A program made the position numbers and the translations under genes. A DNA stretch of 64,000 nucleotides from Pegoplata infirma. Lineage: Eukaryota; Arthropoda; Insecta; Diptera; Anthomyiidae. The notes under the pieces were generated by a model, which saw nothing but the letters and a program-made list of their open reading frames with translations, was not told where the DNA came from and searched no databases. Below are positions 11,740 through 25,600 of the stretch, in pieces (positions within the stretch are counted from its first letter, which is position 1; each line of letters begins with the position of its first letter). The stretch spans positions 10,572,951-10,636,950 of the forward strand of contig OY992541.1 in NCBI GenBank assembly GCA_963921195.1, given 5' to 3'.

Positions 11740-12355
11740 CAAAGGTTCGAAAGAATTAATTCTTTAATTCAATTTTCTAATTCGAATTAAAAAAATAGAA
11801 TTTGGCATTCCCTAAAATCATTCAACTTTTAAAATCACTGAATTAATTCTTTCAAGAATTCATTCCTTAAGAATGATCATTCTTAAGGAATGAACTATTT
11901 TTTTATCCAAGTCAATCTACTACAAATTGAATGGTGAAATTTTCTTATCATTCAATTTTAAACGGTGAAGCGCAATACACATACACACAAATTTATGCTT
12001 GTGTGGGTAGCAGCAGACGAGACGTCGACAAAACAACAGCCAATCGTTTACACACGAAGATGCTTAAAATGTACACAAGCAACACATTTTTGAAAATATA
12101 AAGGGAATGAAATAAAAAAATCATCATTCAATAGATTTGAATGATGAACAATTTTGATCATTCAATTGAATGATTAGCTTGCAAGGAATTAATTCTTTTG
12201 GGAATTAATTCAATTTGATTTAAGCTTTGAGAATTAAACCTTTGAATTAATTCGTGTTGAATGCTATTAAGGAATTATAATTCAAAGCTTTTCAAAACAG
12301 AATTGAACTTTTTGGGAATTAATTCTCAATAGAATTAATTCGTTCGAAGCTCTGA
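11740..12355. mobile_element. hAT-like transposon 2 (non-autonomous, 616 bp)
   Basis: The ends are CAAAGGTTCGAAAGAATTAA and (reverse complement) CAGAGCTTCGAACGAATTAA. Both fit the hAT YARNG rule and resemble hobo-type CAGAG starts. The exact 8-bp duplication ATTGCGAC is at 11732-11739 and 12356-12363. GAATTAATTC-type palindromes repeat throughout the interior. No open frame. Confidence 0.85.
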
Positions 12356-12363
12356 TTGCGACA

Positions 12364-14254
12364 GACAGTAAAACTAACTAAATGAAGTTGTTTTTGGTAA
12401 CATTTTTTGAAAATTACTTGCAATAGTTTATATCAGTTGTTTTTAACAGTTGCTTTTAATGTTGACCGAAAACATCAGCCGAAATTTGTTGTGTGTTTTT
12501 AGAGAGTTCTTTCCAGACAAAAAAAAAATAAAAGCTTGGGCTAAATGATTTGAGTTCAGTAAAAAATGGTCACCTTAATTAAAACGTATATAAGCAGCAG
12601 TAAGAAATTGCCAAACAAAACGCTTTTAATTTTCAGGGAAAATGTTACCTCGTTCAGTATTTTTTTCGTATGTTTTGATTTTTTACTAAAACTAAACAGC
12701 TTCGATACCTTACCAGTTGAGTAATCAACCCTTTAGTTTTGATTATTTTTTTTTAGTAATTGGTATTTTCAGACCGAATGTGAGAGATCAATAATGACGT
12801 CCTTTTGTGTTTCTGATGGGGCGCAATATGACTTGATAAGCGATTCAAGAAAAATTGCACTAGTTTTAAATTTGAAATGCTCTTTTTCCAATGTGATAAA
12901 TAATAAAAAACAGCTGTTTTTAAAATATATAGTTGAAGGTGTTGCGACGTTATCTTATTGGAAATATGATATATAGTATGGCAATACTTCGCTAATTGAC
13001 ACTTTATAAAATTGAACTGAAAAACAGATCGCTAAACTCAGTTTTAAACTTAACTACACTTAAAACTAATTAATATTGTCCTGACAACAATTCGTGCTAA
13101 AGTTTAGTTATATTCTCTGTTTTCTATTATTTTTAACGGTTTTGTTTTTTTTTGTGCTAATACTGTCCGCCTATGTTTTTGTAATTTCTTCGTTAAATGT
13201 TATTAAAATAAGTATTTATAATTCAAACGGCAGTTTAATTTTAAAACTATTTATATATGTATATTATGACAATAAAATACGTTTTTTGATAATAATTTAT
13301 ATAAAGTTGACCTTAAAAACAATATATAAATTACAAAAATATCTATAATTATATTAATAAACTTAAAACTAAGCCGAACAAGAACATCATATCATGTTTT
13401 AGTTAAGTTAATGCAAAATGGTTGCTTAAGATTAACACAGAATGGCACAACAACAACGCGCGTATTACCAACATAGTTGAGATAGTTTTGTACAAGTTAC
13501 AAAACGATTTTAGCTTCACGACACATTTTAACTTCTTACAGTTTACAAGGGGATTGTCGTAAGGCTTGACAAGCGCACATGCATTTTTATGGAACTTTTT
13601 ATTCATTCGAAAGCGAAGCAATATTTATATTGCTGAATATAATTTATTCCCGGATATAGGCTTGATTTCAAAATAACTACTACGTTACAGACTGCGTTAC
13701 AGAGTCTAAACGATCTGCCAAAAATATGAAAAGCAATTGCATTTTTAATGGGTTATTAATGCAAACATTGAAATTTTTCTAAAACTTTTTGACATGCGAA
13801 TGATACGGATGTAAAATCTCTCCGAAAAAAACGTATAGCCTGTAATAGACTTTAATTGGTATGAATAATACTAGTTTACGACAAACAAACCAAAAAAATG
13901 CATTGCAGCTAATTTTTTTATACAAAATTCAGAAAAAGATAACAATTCTAGTAGTCTATAGTTGCAGAAGTTTTAAAGCGTTACAAGGATTCCATTAAAT
14001 CGAAATATGTTATACACTACCCCAGCTACAACTCCTGATCAATTGTAAGTTGCATAATTCGCAAATCATGTGTCAGTACCACCAAAACAATATTTTGACT
14101 ATAGTGGAAACAATGCATTACGAATTACTGTAAGTTAAATCGTTGTGTCGTTATCGTGTTTATAATCTTAGTTATACCATCTGTATGAAACGTCATTTAA
14201 AATACTCTATTAAAAAAAAAGTCCCGCCCAATTTCCCGCCCTCCCCATTCAGAT
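12364..14254. other. Gat 3' flank, AT-rich, no other gene
   Basis: I see no coding exon or bounded element, apart from the orphan right end of the 10361-type repeat at about 12545-12577. The part next to 14271 must include the 3' UTR of Gat, whose end is not visible. Several minus-strand AATAAA motifs occur (for example near 13590 and 14255), so no single poly(A) site can be chosen. Confidence 0.5.
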
Positions 14255-14270
14255 TTTATTTTTCTATACA

Positions 14271-14369
14271 CTACAGCTTGTAGTGTTCAGCCTGTTTAAT
14301 TGCTTCTTGTTGCATTTTTTCGCGCAAAGCTTTGACGTCTTCATCGATTCTTACAATCGTTCGCATTTT
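14271..14369 (-). CDS. Gat: Gat terminal coding exon 8 (residues 642-673 and stop)
   Basis: This 99-nt exon has acceptor TTTTACAG and runs in phase 0 to TAG at 14273-14271. It encodes a charged tail starting [12 protein letters not shown] and ending QAEHYKL, probably helical. A minus-strand AATAAA lies at 14255-14260, only 10 nt past the stop. That is too close to be a convincing poly(A) signal alone, and the true 3' end was not found. Confidence 0.9.
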   Translation of the reverse strand, partial: KMRTIVRIDEDVKALREKMQQEAIKQAEHYKL

Positions 14370-16620
14370 CTGTAAAAGAGAACAAAGTTATAAATTAAAT
14401 TTAACAATAAAAGCCATGTTCAGCTGTAGTTAATAATATTAAGAGCAAATAAAATTCTCTAAGTTTTAATAAAACGATTTGTTTTATAGCCAGGGGGATA
14501 ACTACACAGGTTGACAAAAGTTGAACTTTTTTAATTTGCCTGACCTTTGACAACTGATTTATATGGACTTTAGTGTACTGATTCCGAAACTGTTATCCAA
14601 TATTTTCCATCAGCTCGCGTTCGCGAGCAAATCGCTGTTAAATTGACGAAAAAGTGCATTTTTTACCAACTTTGCTTGGATATAATTTCCAAAACTAATT
14701 TTAGAGCCTCAGTTTTAAACATGAACTTAACTAGTATATTGGACGCGAGGATTCCAAAACTGGTATTAGTTTTTTTCTGACAGCTTAAGTTTTCGAGCAT
14801 AAATATTCAGACAAAATTAAAGAGGGCATAAATTTAAAAAAAAATATTTTAGCAATATCTCAAAAACTAAACATGACTCAACAAAAGTAAGAGCATTTTT
14901 GGAATCAGCATATCCAACATACCTAAAATCGTCATTCACTTTTTGGATGTAAGACTAGTGTTGATAAATATGGACTCACAAATATGCCAAAAATAGCCTA
15001 TTTTCAAAGTTTTCTTAGGCTATATCTCGAAAACTAGAGCTGATCCAAAAAAACGATGGCCAGATTTGAAATCAGCGTACCCCAATTACCCAAAACTAGC
15101 TATCAGAACCCGGGCAAAAAAAAAGTGTTGCCCTGTGTAATATATATACTTTATGGGGTCCCCGACCGATATTTCGATGCGTTACACACGGAATGACAAA
15201 GTGAGTATACCCCCATACTGTAGTTGGAGGGTATAAAAATAGTTCCGCAGATTTGGAAGTAATTTCATTATGAAGTAACTACCAAATCTGCGGGACTAAT
15301 TTAGTTATTTTTGGAAGTTATTAAATTTTTAATGAACTTTTTCGGGCCTTATTTAATTTTTTTTCTTGGGACTTATTTTACGGCCCTCAATTAAAATTTC
15401 GAAATTCCAAGAAATAAAGAAAATATAAATTTAAAAATTAAGAAAATATAAATTCAGAAATCCGGAAACCCCTATTGAAAATCAGAAATTCAAATTGAAA
15501 TTAACAAAAGATTAATTAAAATGCAAAAATTTCAACTGAAATTCAGAAAACCCAATAGAAATTTAGAAAACGCAGTCGAAATTCAGAAAAATTATATTGA
15601 AATTGAGAAAAACAAATATTAATTTTAGAAAACCTATTAAATTCAATGGAAATTCAGAAATCCAAATTGAAATTAAGATTAAGTGAGTAATTAAAATTAA
15701 AAAATCGCAATTAAAATTCAGAAAACCCAATTAACATTAAAAAAAACGCAATCGAAATTAAAAAAAAAAAATCAGAAAACCAAATTGAAATTAAGACGAT
15801 ATGTGTAACGGTTATTTAAAATCGTATACGTACGACCCCCAAATTCATATACTTATAATAATATTTTTTAAGTTTAAGCTGACACTTGTTTTTTGCTTTG
15901 GACGAACCCTTTTTTAAAACAAAAAATATCAGGTTAATCTTAGTTTTGAGTACTAATTAACTAAAACTTCAGAATTTCAGAACAATGGGATACCTTTCTT
16001 ATAGGTGGAGGGTTTAAAAATGAAAATTGAAGTTATTTTGTGTATGCCGATCACAGACCATATAGACATGCAACAAGCATGATTATTTTGGTACTTTCAG
16101 CATGGACGCATCCAAAATACTACTAAATTAACTTGTCTGTTTAGAATACGTGTGCCTGTACATGTGAGCTTTTACATCTGTATTTGTGTTATTTGTTTAT
16201 GTTTTGTATGAAACATCAAAAGTTACATGCGCGTGCTGATACATACTACACATGAGAGAAACTTCTTCGTTTCACACCTATGATGCCGATTCGTGAAACA
16301 TAGCCAAACATATGACTGTCAAATTAATTGATTTTTTAAAACATTTTGTTTTTCACAGGTTTTATAGACCTTTAATGTAAGTATGGCCTTATGTTCCAAC
16401 TAGGAATTTTAAAGGACTAAATATAATGTAAGTAAATTGCTCGGGTTTCATGAAAAAAAACATATATTTCACACAAAAAGTGAAGATTACTTCTTTGACA
16501 CCTTTGATATTTGTCGAGTCTGTATTAGTCCGTGACTGAAGGATTCACCGTGCGGCGTGAGCAAAAAGGAATACCGGTGGCATAAACATATGTTACGGCG
16601 TCATCTACGACAGCCTTTCT

Positions 16621-16658
<38 letters not shown>

Positions 16659-19600
16659 GAAGCAACACTCAGGCAATGCTGCCTATCAATTACTAATGTA
16701 ACCGTGATGCTTCTTTCGGAAAGGGGATAGAAGAGAGATGAAAGATTTTTGAAAGATAGAAGGGCTTCAGTATGGCAACACTGTAATTGCGCGTGTTGAT
16801 AATTTTGAGTACAGTTGTTGCATCGCCATCTGTTATTGATCTGGCGAATTATTTTTGAAGCTGTGTTTATAGCCATTATTTTATTATTTTACTTCGTTGA
16901 CGTTTTAGTGCTATTTATCAACGAAGGAGGGTGCTGCGATAGATATTAGTTATAAATAGAAACTAATAAATATCTGAAAAAAATGTTGTTCTGCCTGAGC
17001 TGAGAATCGAACCCAGGCTTGTTGGCTAGTAGTCCAACGCGCTAACCACTAGGCCACAGCCTAGAAAATGAAAAGAATCTCTCCTAGAGGGATGCCACCA
17101 TATTTCGAGGGTCCCACTGCTATTCAGAATCTGTGGAGGCCCAAAAAAAGGTATTGGTCACCAAACTGGACTTATCTGAATAAAGGGCTTAACTACCTTT
17201 TGTTAGCAGAATCGAACCTATAACCACAGACTAATACAGACTCGACATAAGTGACAGGTGTCAAAAAAGTATTCTTTAACCATATGGTAAATATTTTCAA
17301 ATTATTCTACGAATTATGTTAGAAAGAGAAAACTGATATAACGCGCCATAAGAAAAATGGATGCCAGATCGGTTTTTGTTGTTTCACTCACTCCTAAGTC
17401 GTAGAAAGTGTTGCCATGTTGGCGTAAAACGGACTAAAAACCGCTGTATTTTCTCCTAAAATCGCTTAGTTTTTCCCCATATTTTTCAATAAAACTCTAC
17501 TGTCGAGTCTGTATTTAGTCTGTGCTATAACGTCAAGTTCTTTTGTTTTTTCACTGTTCTGTTCGTTCAGCTGTTTTTTTTATGTCTAATAATTTGGTTA
17601 AACATTATTGCAGCATACAGACGAAAGTACATACAATCTAAATATTAAATATAAAAAATATCCCTCTTAAGGTGATGGGAAAGAAAAAAAGGTGGCTGGC
17701 GACGCTTCGTTTCTTGGAAAGGTTATGATAGTTAATTACTTACCGTTGCTGTATCTCCCGGTGTCTTTTTCCATAGCCAAAACATATATGCAGGTATGTA
17801 TAACATCGATGACAGAGCTGTAAACATTCCGAACGCATGCGCCCACCAAGGATAACTATAATCTAAATATTTAATTGGCGTAAACTGGACAATATTGAAG
17901 AAGAATACACCCTACAAAAAAAAAATACGTTTTCATTAAATTTAATAAAACATTAATAAACGTAAAAAAAAATTGTCAAAATTGTATTCTGTGCCAACTA
18001 ACATTGTGGAAATGTTGAGTTTAAAAAGCTTTAAATTTTTTTTTTTTTTTAATTTTTTTTTGGCGAAAGCATTAACAAGTAAAAAAGTTAAATTCGGCCT
18101 TTTCCGAATGTATACACTCCACAATGTTAAGAAGATTATTGCAAAAAAACTTTATTTAAAAAGGAATTAACTTTTGAGAAAAAACAATTTGGCGCAAAAA
18201 AAATCCGCGCTTTTTTCTTTTTTTGTAAAAGAATATGTTCGTACTTGTTTAAATACTGTTCATATATGTCAATTAACAGCCGAATTAAAGCATTTTGTAT
18301 TTTTAGGTTATGTCAAATGTACTAAAATTTTCGATGTGTCCTTACGTTTTCGTTCATAAGCAACAACAAGTAACATACAGACGGTCATCGCTAGAATGTC
18401 TTAGAATCGATCACTGATCGATAATATACTTTATTGGGTCCCAGACCGATATTTCGATGAGTTACAAACGGAATGACAAACCTATATATACCCTCTACTA
18501 CTAACAATAAGTGAAGGGCATAAAAACAGTCAGTTATAATGTGAATCCATCCGAATTTTTGTGGTAAATAATTGTCCACATAAAATAAACTTTAAAAAAA
18601 TCTTAAAAATCGTACAAGAATCGAATAAAGTTTTTGTGTTTTTAATTTAATCGACTTTATTTTTTTTTTTTGAGTGAACTTATTGCTGGTATTACTTACA
18701 AGACATATTAAAGGCGTAGTTATACACCAGCAGAATTTCCACCATACCATAGGATAGTAGCCAATCATATCTTTAATACCATCGTAGAATCTATCTACAC
18801 CATAGCACCATGATATTGATATACACTCAAAGAATATTAGCCATAACAAACAATAACCGCTGACAGCATAAGAATCGAGTATTTGAAAAACATACATTCC
18901 ACCCTGTAAACGAAATCAATTAAAAGGGGGTTTCTGATTTATTAAGGTAGCAATCAGACTTACCTGCGATATACAGGACAATCCCACCAAATAGCTAAGT
19001 GAACATACTATAGCTATGAAGATTTCCTTACGCTTACGTAACAATTGTGGCCATTCGTCGATAATGGCGGTAATGAAGCCTTCCATGGTACAAAATTGTG
19101 AGTCCAAGCCAATTAGTAAAAGCATAAAGAAGAATAAACATGACCACAGCGAGGATCCTGGAAGTTGGAGCACTGCCGAAGGGTATACCAAAAATGCTAA
19201 ACCGGGGCCGGATGCAGCAACCTCACTAACAGGACGTTGTTGTTCATGTGCCATAAACCCAATGACAGAAAATATCACAAAACCGGCAAACATACTTGTA
19301 CTTGAGTTCACCGTACACACAATTAAAGCATCTCTGTTAAAATTAATAAAAAAAAATATAAAATACAAAATAATTTTAAAATAAAAAAATTTAAAAAGTG
19401 CTTTAATGTTCTTCAGTTCATTATAGCAAGTGTCTAGAGAATTAAAGGAAGTGTGAACTTGTTTTTGTAAATTATAAAAAAATTTCAAATTTTTTCCCAA
19501 AACGATATGTACACTCAGAAAAAAAACTAACTAAAAAATGGGAAAATTAACTAAATCCAAGGAAAATTGATAATGATTAAGCTCCATTGCCATGTATTAC

Positions 19601-22600
19601 TACTTTTTAGTACATATTTTTCTTTAAAAGAAGGACAAATTTGAACTAGAATATTGCAAAAAATTTCCCATTTTTTGGTTAAAAAAAACATTTCTGATGA
19701 GGAAATTTTTCCTAAAAATTAGTTAATATCATATTTTTTATTGTTTTATTTATAGAATAGCATGCGAATACATACATAATTCTCATTGGGTACATATTTT
19801 ATTATAAATATAAAGAAGCGTTTGTTTCTTATAGTCAAGTAATAAATTTCATTAGTTTTTTTATTTTTAGTTAAATTACAACAAAAACTTTGTATTTGAC
19901 GTTTGTTCCCAGGTTATGGGAAAACACGCCAAAGCCAAGGTCTTTGTTGTGATTAAAATATTATTTTTTTCTAACACATACATATGTAGAAAAAAAATGT
20001 GAATATTAAATTTATTACTTGTTCTACAAGATCAAACTTTTTGTATTCATGTACTACAAATAATAAACAAAATGTGAACTACAAGCAAGCATGAAAAAAT
20101 AAAAATAAATCAACTAAACAATTTCATGTTATGAAAAATTTACTAAACTTGTGGAAAAAACTTCCTCAAATTAAAGAAGATAAATATGATGAACTAATTG
20201 GTAGGAAATTACGTCCTAAAACTGAATTTTTTGAACTAAATTTTGTTTTAAGAAATATGTCTTAAAAATAAAGATTTTTTTCAATTATTTTGGGAAAATT
20301 TCTTTGGCGGTAAGAATTTCTTCAACGTATTAGGGAATTCCATTTAAGGAAAATAATGGCCTATTTCCATGAACTAAAATATTTTCCTAAAAGTTAGGAA
20401 AATTTCCCAACTTTTAGTTAATTTTAACTAAATTGTGGGAAAATTTATAAACTATTTTGAAGAAAAATTTTCCAAAGTTTAAGTTTTTTCTTTTTTTTTG
20501 AGTGTACATATTTTGATGTCGTTTATGCATCGTTGTCGTTTTACGTGATTAGCCTCCAGCTTAAAGCAAACTTAATCGACCCTTATCTGCACAGTGGTGC
20601 ATTGTGTAAAAATATACTTACTTGTAGACATTATTCGTAAATTTATTGTAACTGCCCAGAGCAACCAAAGTACCAAGTCCAAGTCCATATGAGAAGAAAA
20701 TTTGTGTAACAGCATCAATCCATACCTTAAATACAGAAAAGTAAAAAGATTTACAATAAAAAGATTTTAGGGCACTCATACCACAGGTAAAAATAAATAT
20801 AATCAAATTGTACTTTATTCAATTACATCCACCATTTGCCTGGTAAGATTAGATCAGTCGCATTTTAACCCGGGCACCCCAACGCAAAAATATTTGTGCT
20901 GGACTAGTGAAATAAGGATTTAATCACGTTCAAAATTTTCATGGAGCTTTTTATTGGCGTTCTTAACAAAATTTCCATAAAATCATTTATTGCCTTAATT
21001 AAATAAAAAAATTTCTGATGTTTTAAAAATTTTGCATTCCACGCGTCGTTAAGCAGGTTTTACAGTGTCACACTTTGTATAATGTATTTTGTGTAATGAA
21101 CTTTGAAATGTATAACGTAAAAGAAAATTTTTTGAAATTTTTCAAAACATAATACTTTGCTTTCGACTCGCTCTAAACTTTAACGGAATCTGACCATTTT
21201 TATTGCTAGGCTTCATACAAACCATCCTCCCGATATTCACATAAATTTCCCAAAATACATAAAAATAAATAAATATTGTTTAAAAATTAATTTTTTTAAA
21301 GTTTTATAATCGCAAATAAGCATTAGGCTTTATTATTTTACATTTCCGAATTAAGCGCCGCTAGATTAGGTATTTCGGCCACTGTGCGGTATTCAGATAA
21401 TAAAGAAAAGTATTATCCAATTCGCAATAATTTTTTAAACATGTTTAACCATTTAAAAATGTTTAACCCATTTTGATCCTCTGTTCGATTTTTCGAACAG
21501 TAGAGAACGCCTTTTTCAAAAAAATATTTATGTATGAAAGAGCTGGAATTTCTGGTAAATGTGGTTATGAATGTTAAGTCTCATCTTCCTGCAATTAAAA
21601 AAAAATATACCTGCTTGACAACCGCAATTTATATGTCGATTAAATACAATGCAAATCAGCACAGAAATTGTTTCAAACAAAAACGAAAATTTAGCATTTT
21701 TCGATTTTCGGCTTTTAATTTTTTTGACTAATTAAAAAATTTTTCTAGATTTAATTTATTATCAAATTCCCATAATTTGAATTATTTTAAAACTATTTAC
21801 TTTGAAAATAATGAAATAAATTAATAGAATAGCAAACAACTCCAAATATAAAAATTGCATAAAAAGTTGGAATGCAGGCTTTTCTGGGGAAACGGCACAT
21901 TGAAATTTTTTTTGACAGGATTTTTGAGATCAGCGGGTGCTAATTACCTTAAAAAAGTACCTTTTTCCAAAAAAGAAAAATAAAATTGAATCTTGGTTCA
22001 AAATGGGTTAAATTTAAATTGTTTAAGGTACATAAACATGTTTAAGTGCTTAAACTAGTTTAAAAATATGAATGTGAATATGGAAAATTTTTCAGAACCG
22101 ATTCTGACAACACTTGTTCTAGAACAGGTTCTTCGGTAATCATACAATATTACACTTTAATTATTCAAAACAAGTTAAGTGAAAATTATTGTGAAGCTTT
22201 TTCTCTGCAATCAAAGTTTTATAACATAAAAAAATTATGTGTCAAAAAAAATTAAAAAATAATTATAATTTTTTTTTGGTAAGCAAGAAAAAACACGAAA
22301 TTATATTAAAATATCAGGATTAATCGTGAAAATTGTTGATACAAAGGTGAGTAAATTAAATTTTGATTGTCTGGGTCGAGACAAATATTAATATAATGTT
22401 TTTGTTTGCAGAAAATCCATGTTCTTGTATGACATTATTGTATGGCCTTAAATGCAATTTTGGAGGCGAAAAAGGATGATATAATTGATTGTATTTATCT
22501 TTGTTTAATAAATTAATGCAAATCAAAACTCTAATTTTAAACTCTAAATTTTACTTCCACAACCGATTCCGAAGAACAAAAATATGCTCTAATTTTGCTT

Positions 22601-25600
22601 ACAAACACATGTTGCTTTTGGGACAATCCCTATGTAAAAAGAATCGTGTTGCACAAGAATAAGAACAGGTTCTAGGAAAGTATAATTTGTTCCACAATCG
22701 ATTCTTTGCAACCGAAAATTTTGCTGGGAAAGTAATTGTGCGGAAAACCTTTTAATCTCTAAGGCATAACTGAATGAAATCCAAATGCGCTAAAACTTCC
22801 AAAAAGTTTAGTTTTGAACCATAACTTTTTCGAACTACCCGTTATGAAATTAACCTGCTAATGCATAAGTTAGCTCTTGTGAATAGCCGTGTTGATTGCT
22901 TCAAAAACATGTACAAGAAATGAAGCATTGCCATGCAGATGAAAAAGTTTGTATCCCAAAGAGTTTTTCGTCGATTCTTAAAAGATCCTCAATATGACGA
23001 CATGTTTCAAAATATAAATTGATTTTTGTTTTTATTAGTAAAGTTAAAAATTTCTCAAATTGATTGATCAAATAAACATTTCATCAAAATGCATCCCCAT
23101 ATTTGTTAAGAACACCAAGAAAAAGTTCTATGTATATTTTCCGCCGAGTTTAATATTTATCTTACTGCATGAATTGAATGTTTTGCACTGAAACATAACT
23201 TACCTCTGATTGAGTTAGTTTTGAAAAATTCGGTATAATATAGTATTTTATGCCTTCAATAGCTCCTGGTAATGTTATGCCACGTATTAGCAAAATGGTA
23301 AGTAGTACATAAGGGAAGAGGGCAGTAAAGTATACAACTTTACCAGTCCATTTTACACCTTTCCATATGCAGAAATAACACAAAATCCATACTAATAATA
23401 ATGTTCCAGCTAACTCCCATCTTATATTGCCAATTTCTTCAATACCCACCGATATTTGTAAGGCACGACGTCTGTGAAAATAGATTAAAGCAATAAGTTA
23501 GAACAATTTAGATAAAAATAATAAAATAAATAAACCTACTCCCAAAATTCTTTAACTGGATCTGTTAAGTCTGATGCCGAAACATTGGCAGCTGCCAACG
23601 AGCATACTTTTGATGTAGAACCATTTAACATTTTCTCCCAACAAACCAATTCCTTGCGAGAATATGGACTTACACAATTTTCCGTATTCCACGGATTGTG
23701 GCACGTTCGCCATGGTACATCACCACGCATAGACATAAAGAAATAGAATACCGCCCAAGCCAAGATAACAATGTAATAGACATTCATCCAGCAGGACATT
23801 ACAGCAGCTGCATACCCAATCCCCTTAAATATGGGCGCAATTTTGAAGACACCTAAACCACCAATCGTTAGCATTTGCCCCAACGCCAATTCCATAAAGA
23901 ACATGGGTATTCCAGCTAATATCAGTGTTATGAAGTAAGGTATAAGAAATGCTCCGCCACCGTTTTTGTAGCATAAATATGGAAAACGCCACACATTGCC
24001 TAAGCCAATAGCTAAACCAACAACCGATAAAATGAAATCTAATTTCGAAGACCATGAGCCTCGTTCCGGTATACTTGAATGGACAATCTAGTAAAGACAA
24101 TAAATAGAATAATATATGTTGCAAGAAGTTCATTTTCAAAAGCATTAATCGTTCAAAATTTTTGAGTTTTGTTAGGCCAATCATGACTAGTGAACAGTTA
24201 TCTTCACGAAAGATGTTCTCGGAAGAATTAAATTTACAAACCAGTTGGCATTACCAGGAATATTATTTGGCAACTTTGAAGTTTTTGAAAAAGCGTAAAA
24301 AAATGTCAAAAGAAAATATTGCTAATAGCTCGCTTGATATGAGTGATACGCTTTAAAGAACTTATAGAATATAAAATTATGTACAAATTTCTCTTTAAAA
24401 TTTTTTTGTATCCCTCACCGTTTTTGAGATATGGGCGAATTTATCTTAATTTATGAATATAATAGGGGGACACAAAATAATGGCACCAAACATGAAAACT
24501 GAAAAGGGCGTATCTTTAAAACAAAATCGTGTATTACTAACAAATAAAAAGTGCTACGTAGATAATTAATCTAGCTTTTTTTTTGAGTCTGTTCTAGAGC
24601 AGATTGTGTAATTAATGAAAATGCTGCGATGGTCGAATTGTAAAATAAAGTTATTTTAAAATATTTTTTAGATACAGGTAACTAACAAGGGAAGTCTCCC
24701 TAGTGTCACCTGCGGATCTTTATGAAATTGGTTTTATTTTGTAGATCAGAAAAAATAAAGGGACACGTGTTTTTTATTAGCGGCCCAAATTCATATTTAG
24801 GGGGTGAAAAGGAGGGGGGAAGACAAGGCCATTTTTCAGTTTTTTTCGTTTATCTCCTATATTATGCAAAGAAACCTAGTCATGTTACATACCAAATGAA
24901 AGGTCTTTGGAAACCCTATCTACGTGTGCTAAGAACGTGTCCAAACATGTACAACATTTCGTCATATTGAGTAAAATACCAAAATTTTAGGACATTTTTG
25001 TTAATAAGTCGAAAAATGTTAACTTCTTTGGCCCGTTGTTAGCACCACAAGATAGGTATTTTTAATACCTTTAATCTAATACCACACATGCCTATATTAA
25101 TATTGTTTAAATAGGCGTAAATAGTAAAAAACTGAAAAAGGTAAATTTCCCCCCATACAAATCGACCACCCCCTAAAAATCAGTTTGGGCCGCTAAAAAA
25201 AAAATACGTGTTGAATTAATTTTCGTTCTTAACAATATATCCAAATTTTATGAAGAGAGGAGGGTGACACCAGGGAGACTTCCCTTGTAAGCAACGACGT
25301 ATTCTCACAAAAAGAACAACAACATTTTTTTGTTGTTGTTGTTGGGCCCCCCCTCTGAATACGTCGTTGCTTGTAAGTGTAAAGTAATTAAAAAAAGCAA
25401 CTAAAAATATTTCTTGTGTTATAAAAAAAGTTGGAGGTCATTAATTAAAAGTTTCAGACAATCCTGGTCTGAAATTTTTGTTAATCGGCAAGTTTTATGA
25501 TACCTGAAGATAAACAAAAAGATTATTACTAAAAATACAAAATTTTGAACTTAGAAAAAATCGAGATTTTTTGGGAAACATATTGGGAAAACTGTATCAA

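Noticed and set aside
14255..14260. Poly(A) signal AATAAA for Gat
   Set aside because: It lies only 10 nt beyond the stop, and similar hexamers are common in this AT-rich DNA; no downstream support.
16987..17066. A functional tRNA gene on the minus strand
   Set aside because: The A and B boxes are intact, but the acceptor stem does not pair, the anticodon loop looks one base too long, and a body plus poly(A) follows. It is a SINE head.
19016..19384. 122-codon plus-strand frame
   Set aside because: It is the antisense shadow of Gat exon 5, which has perfect family motifs and splice sites on the minus strand.
24162..24356. 64-codon plus-strand frame in Gat intron 1
   Set aside because: It overlaps the arm of a large inverted repeat and has no recognisable protein features.
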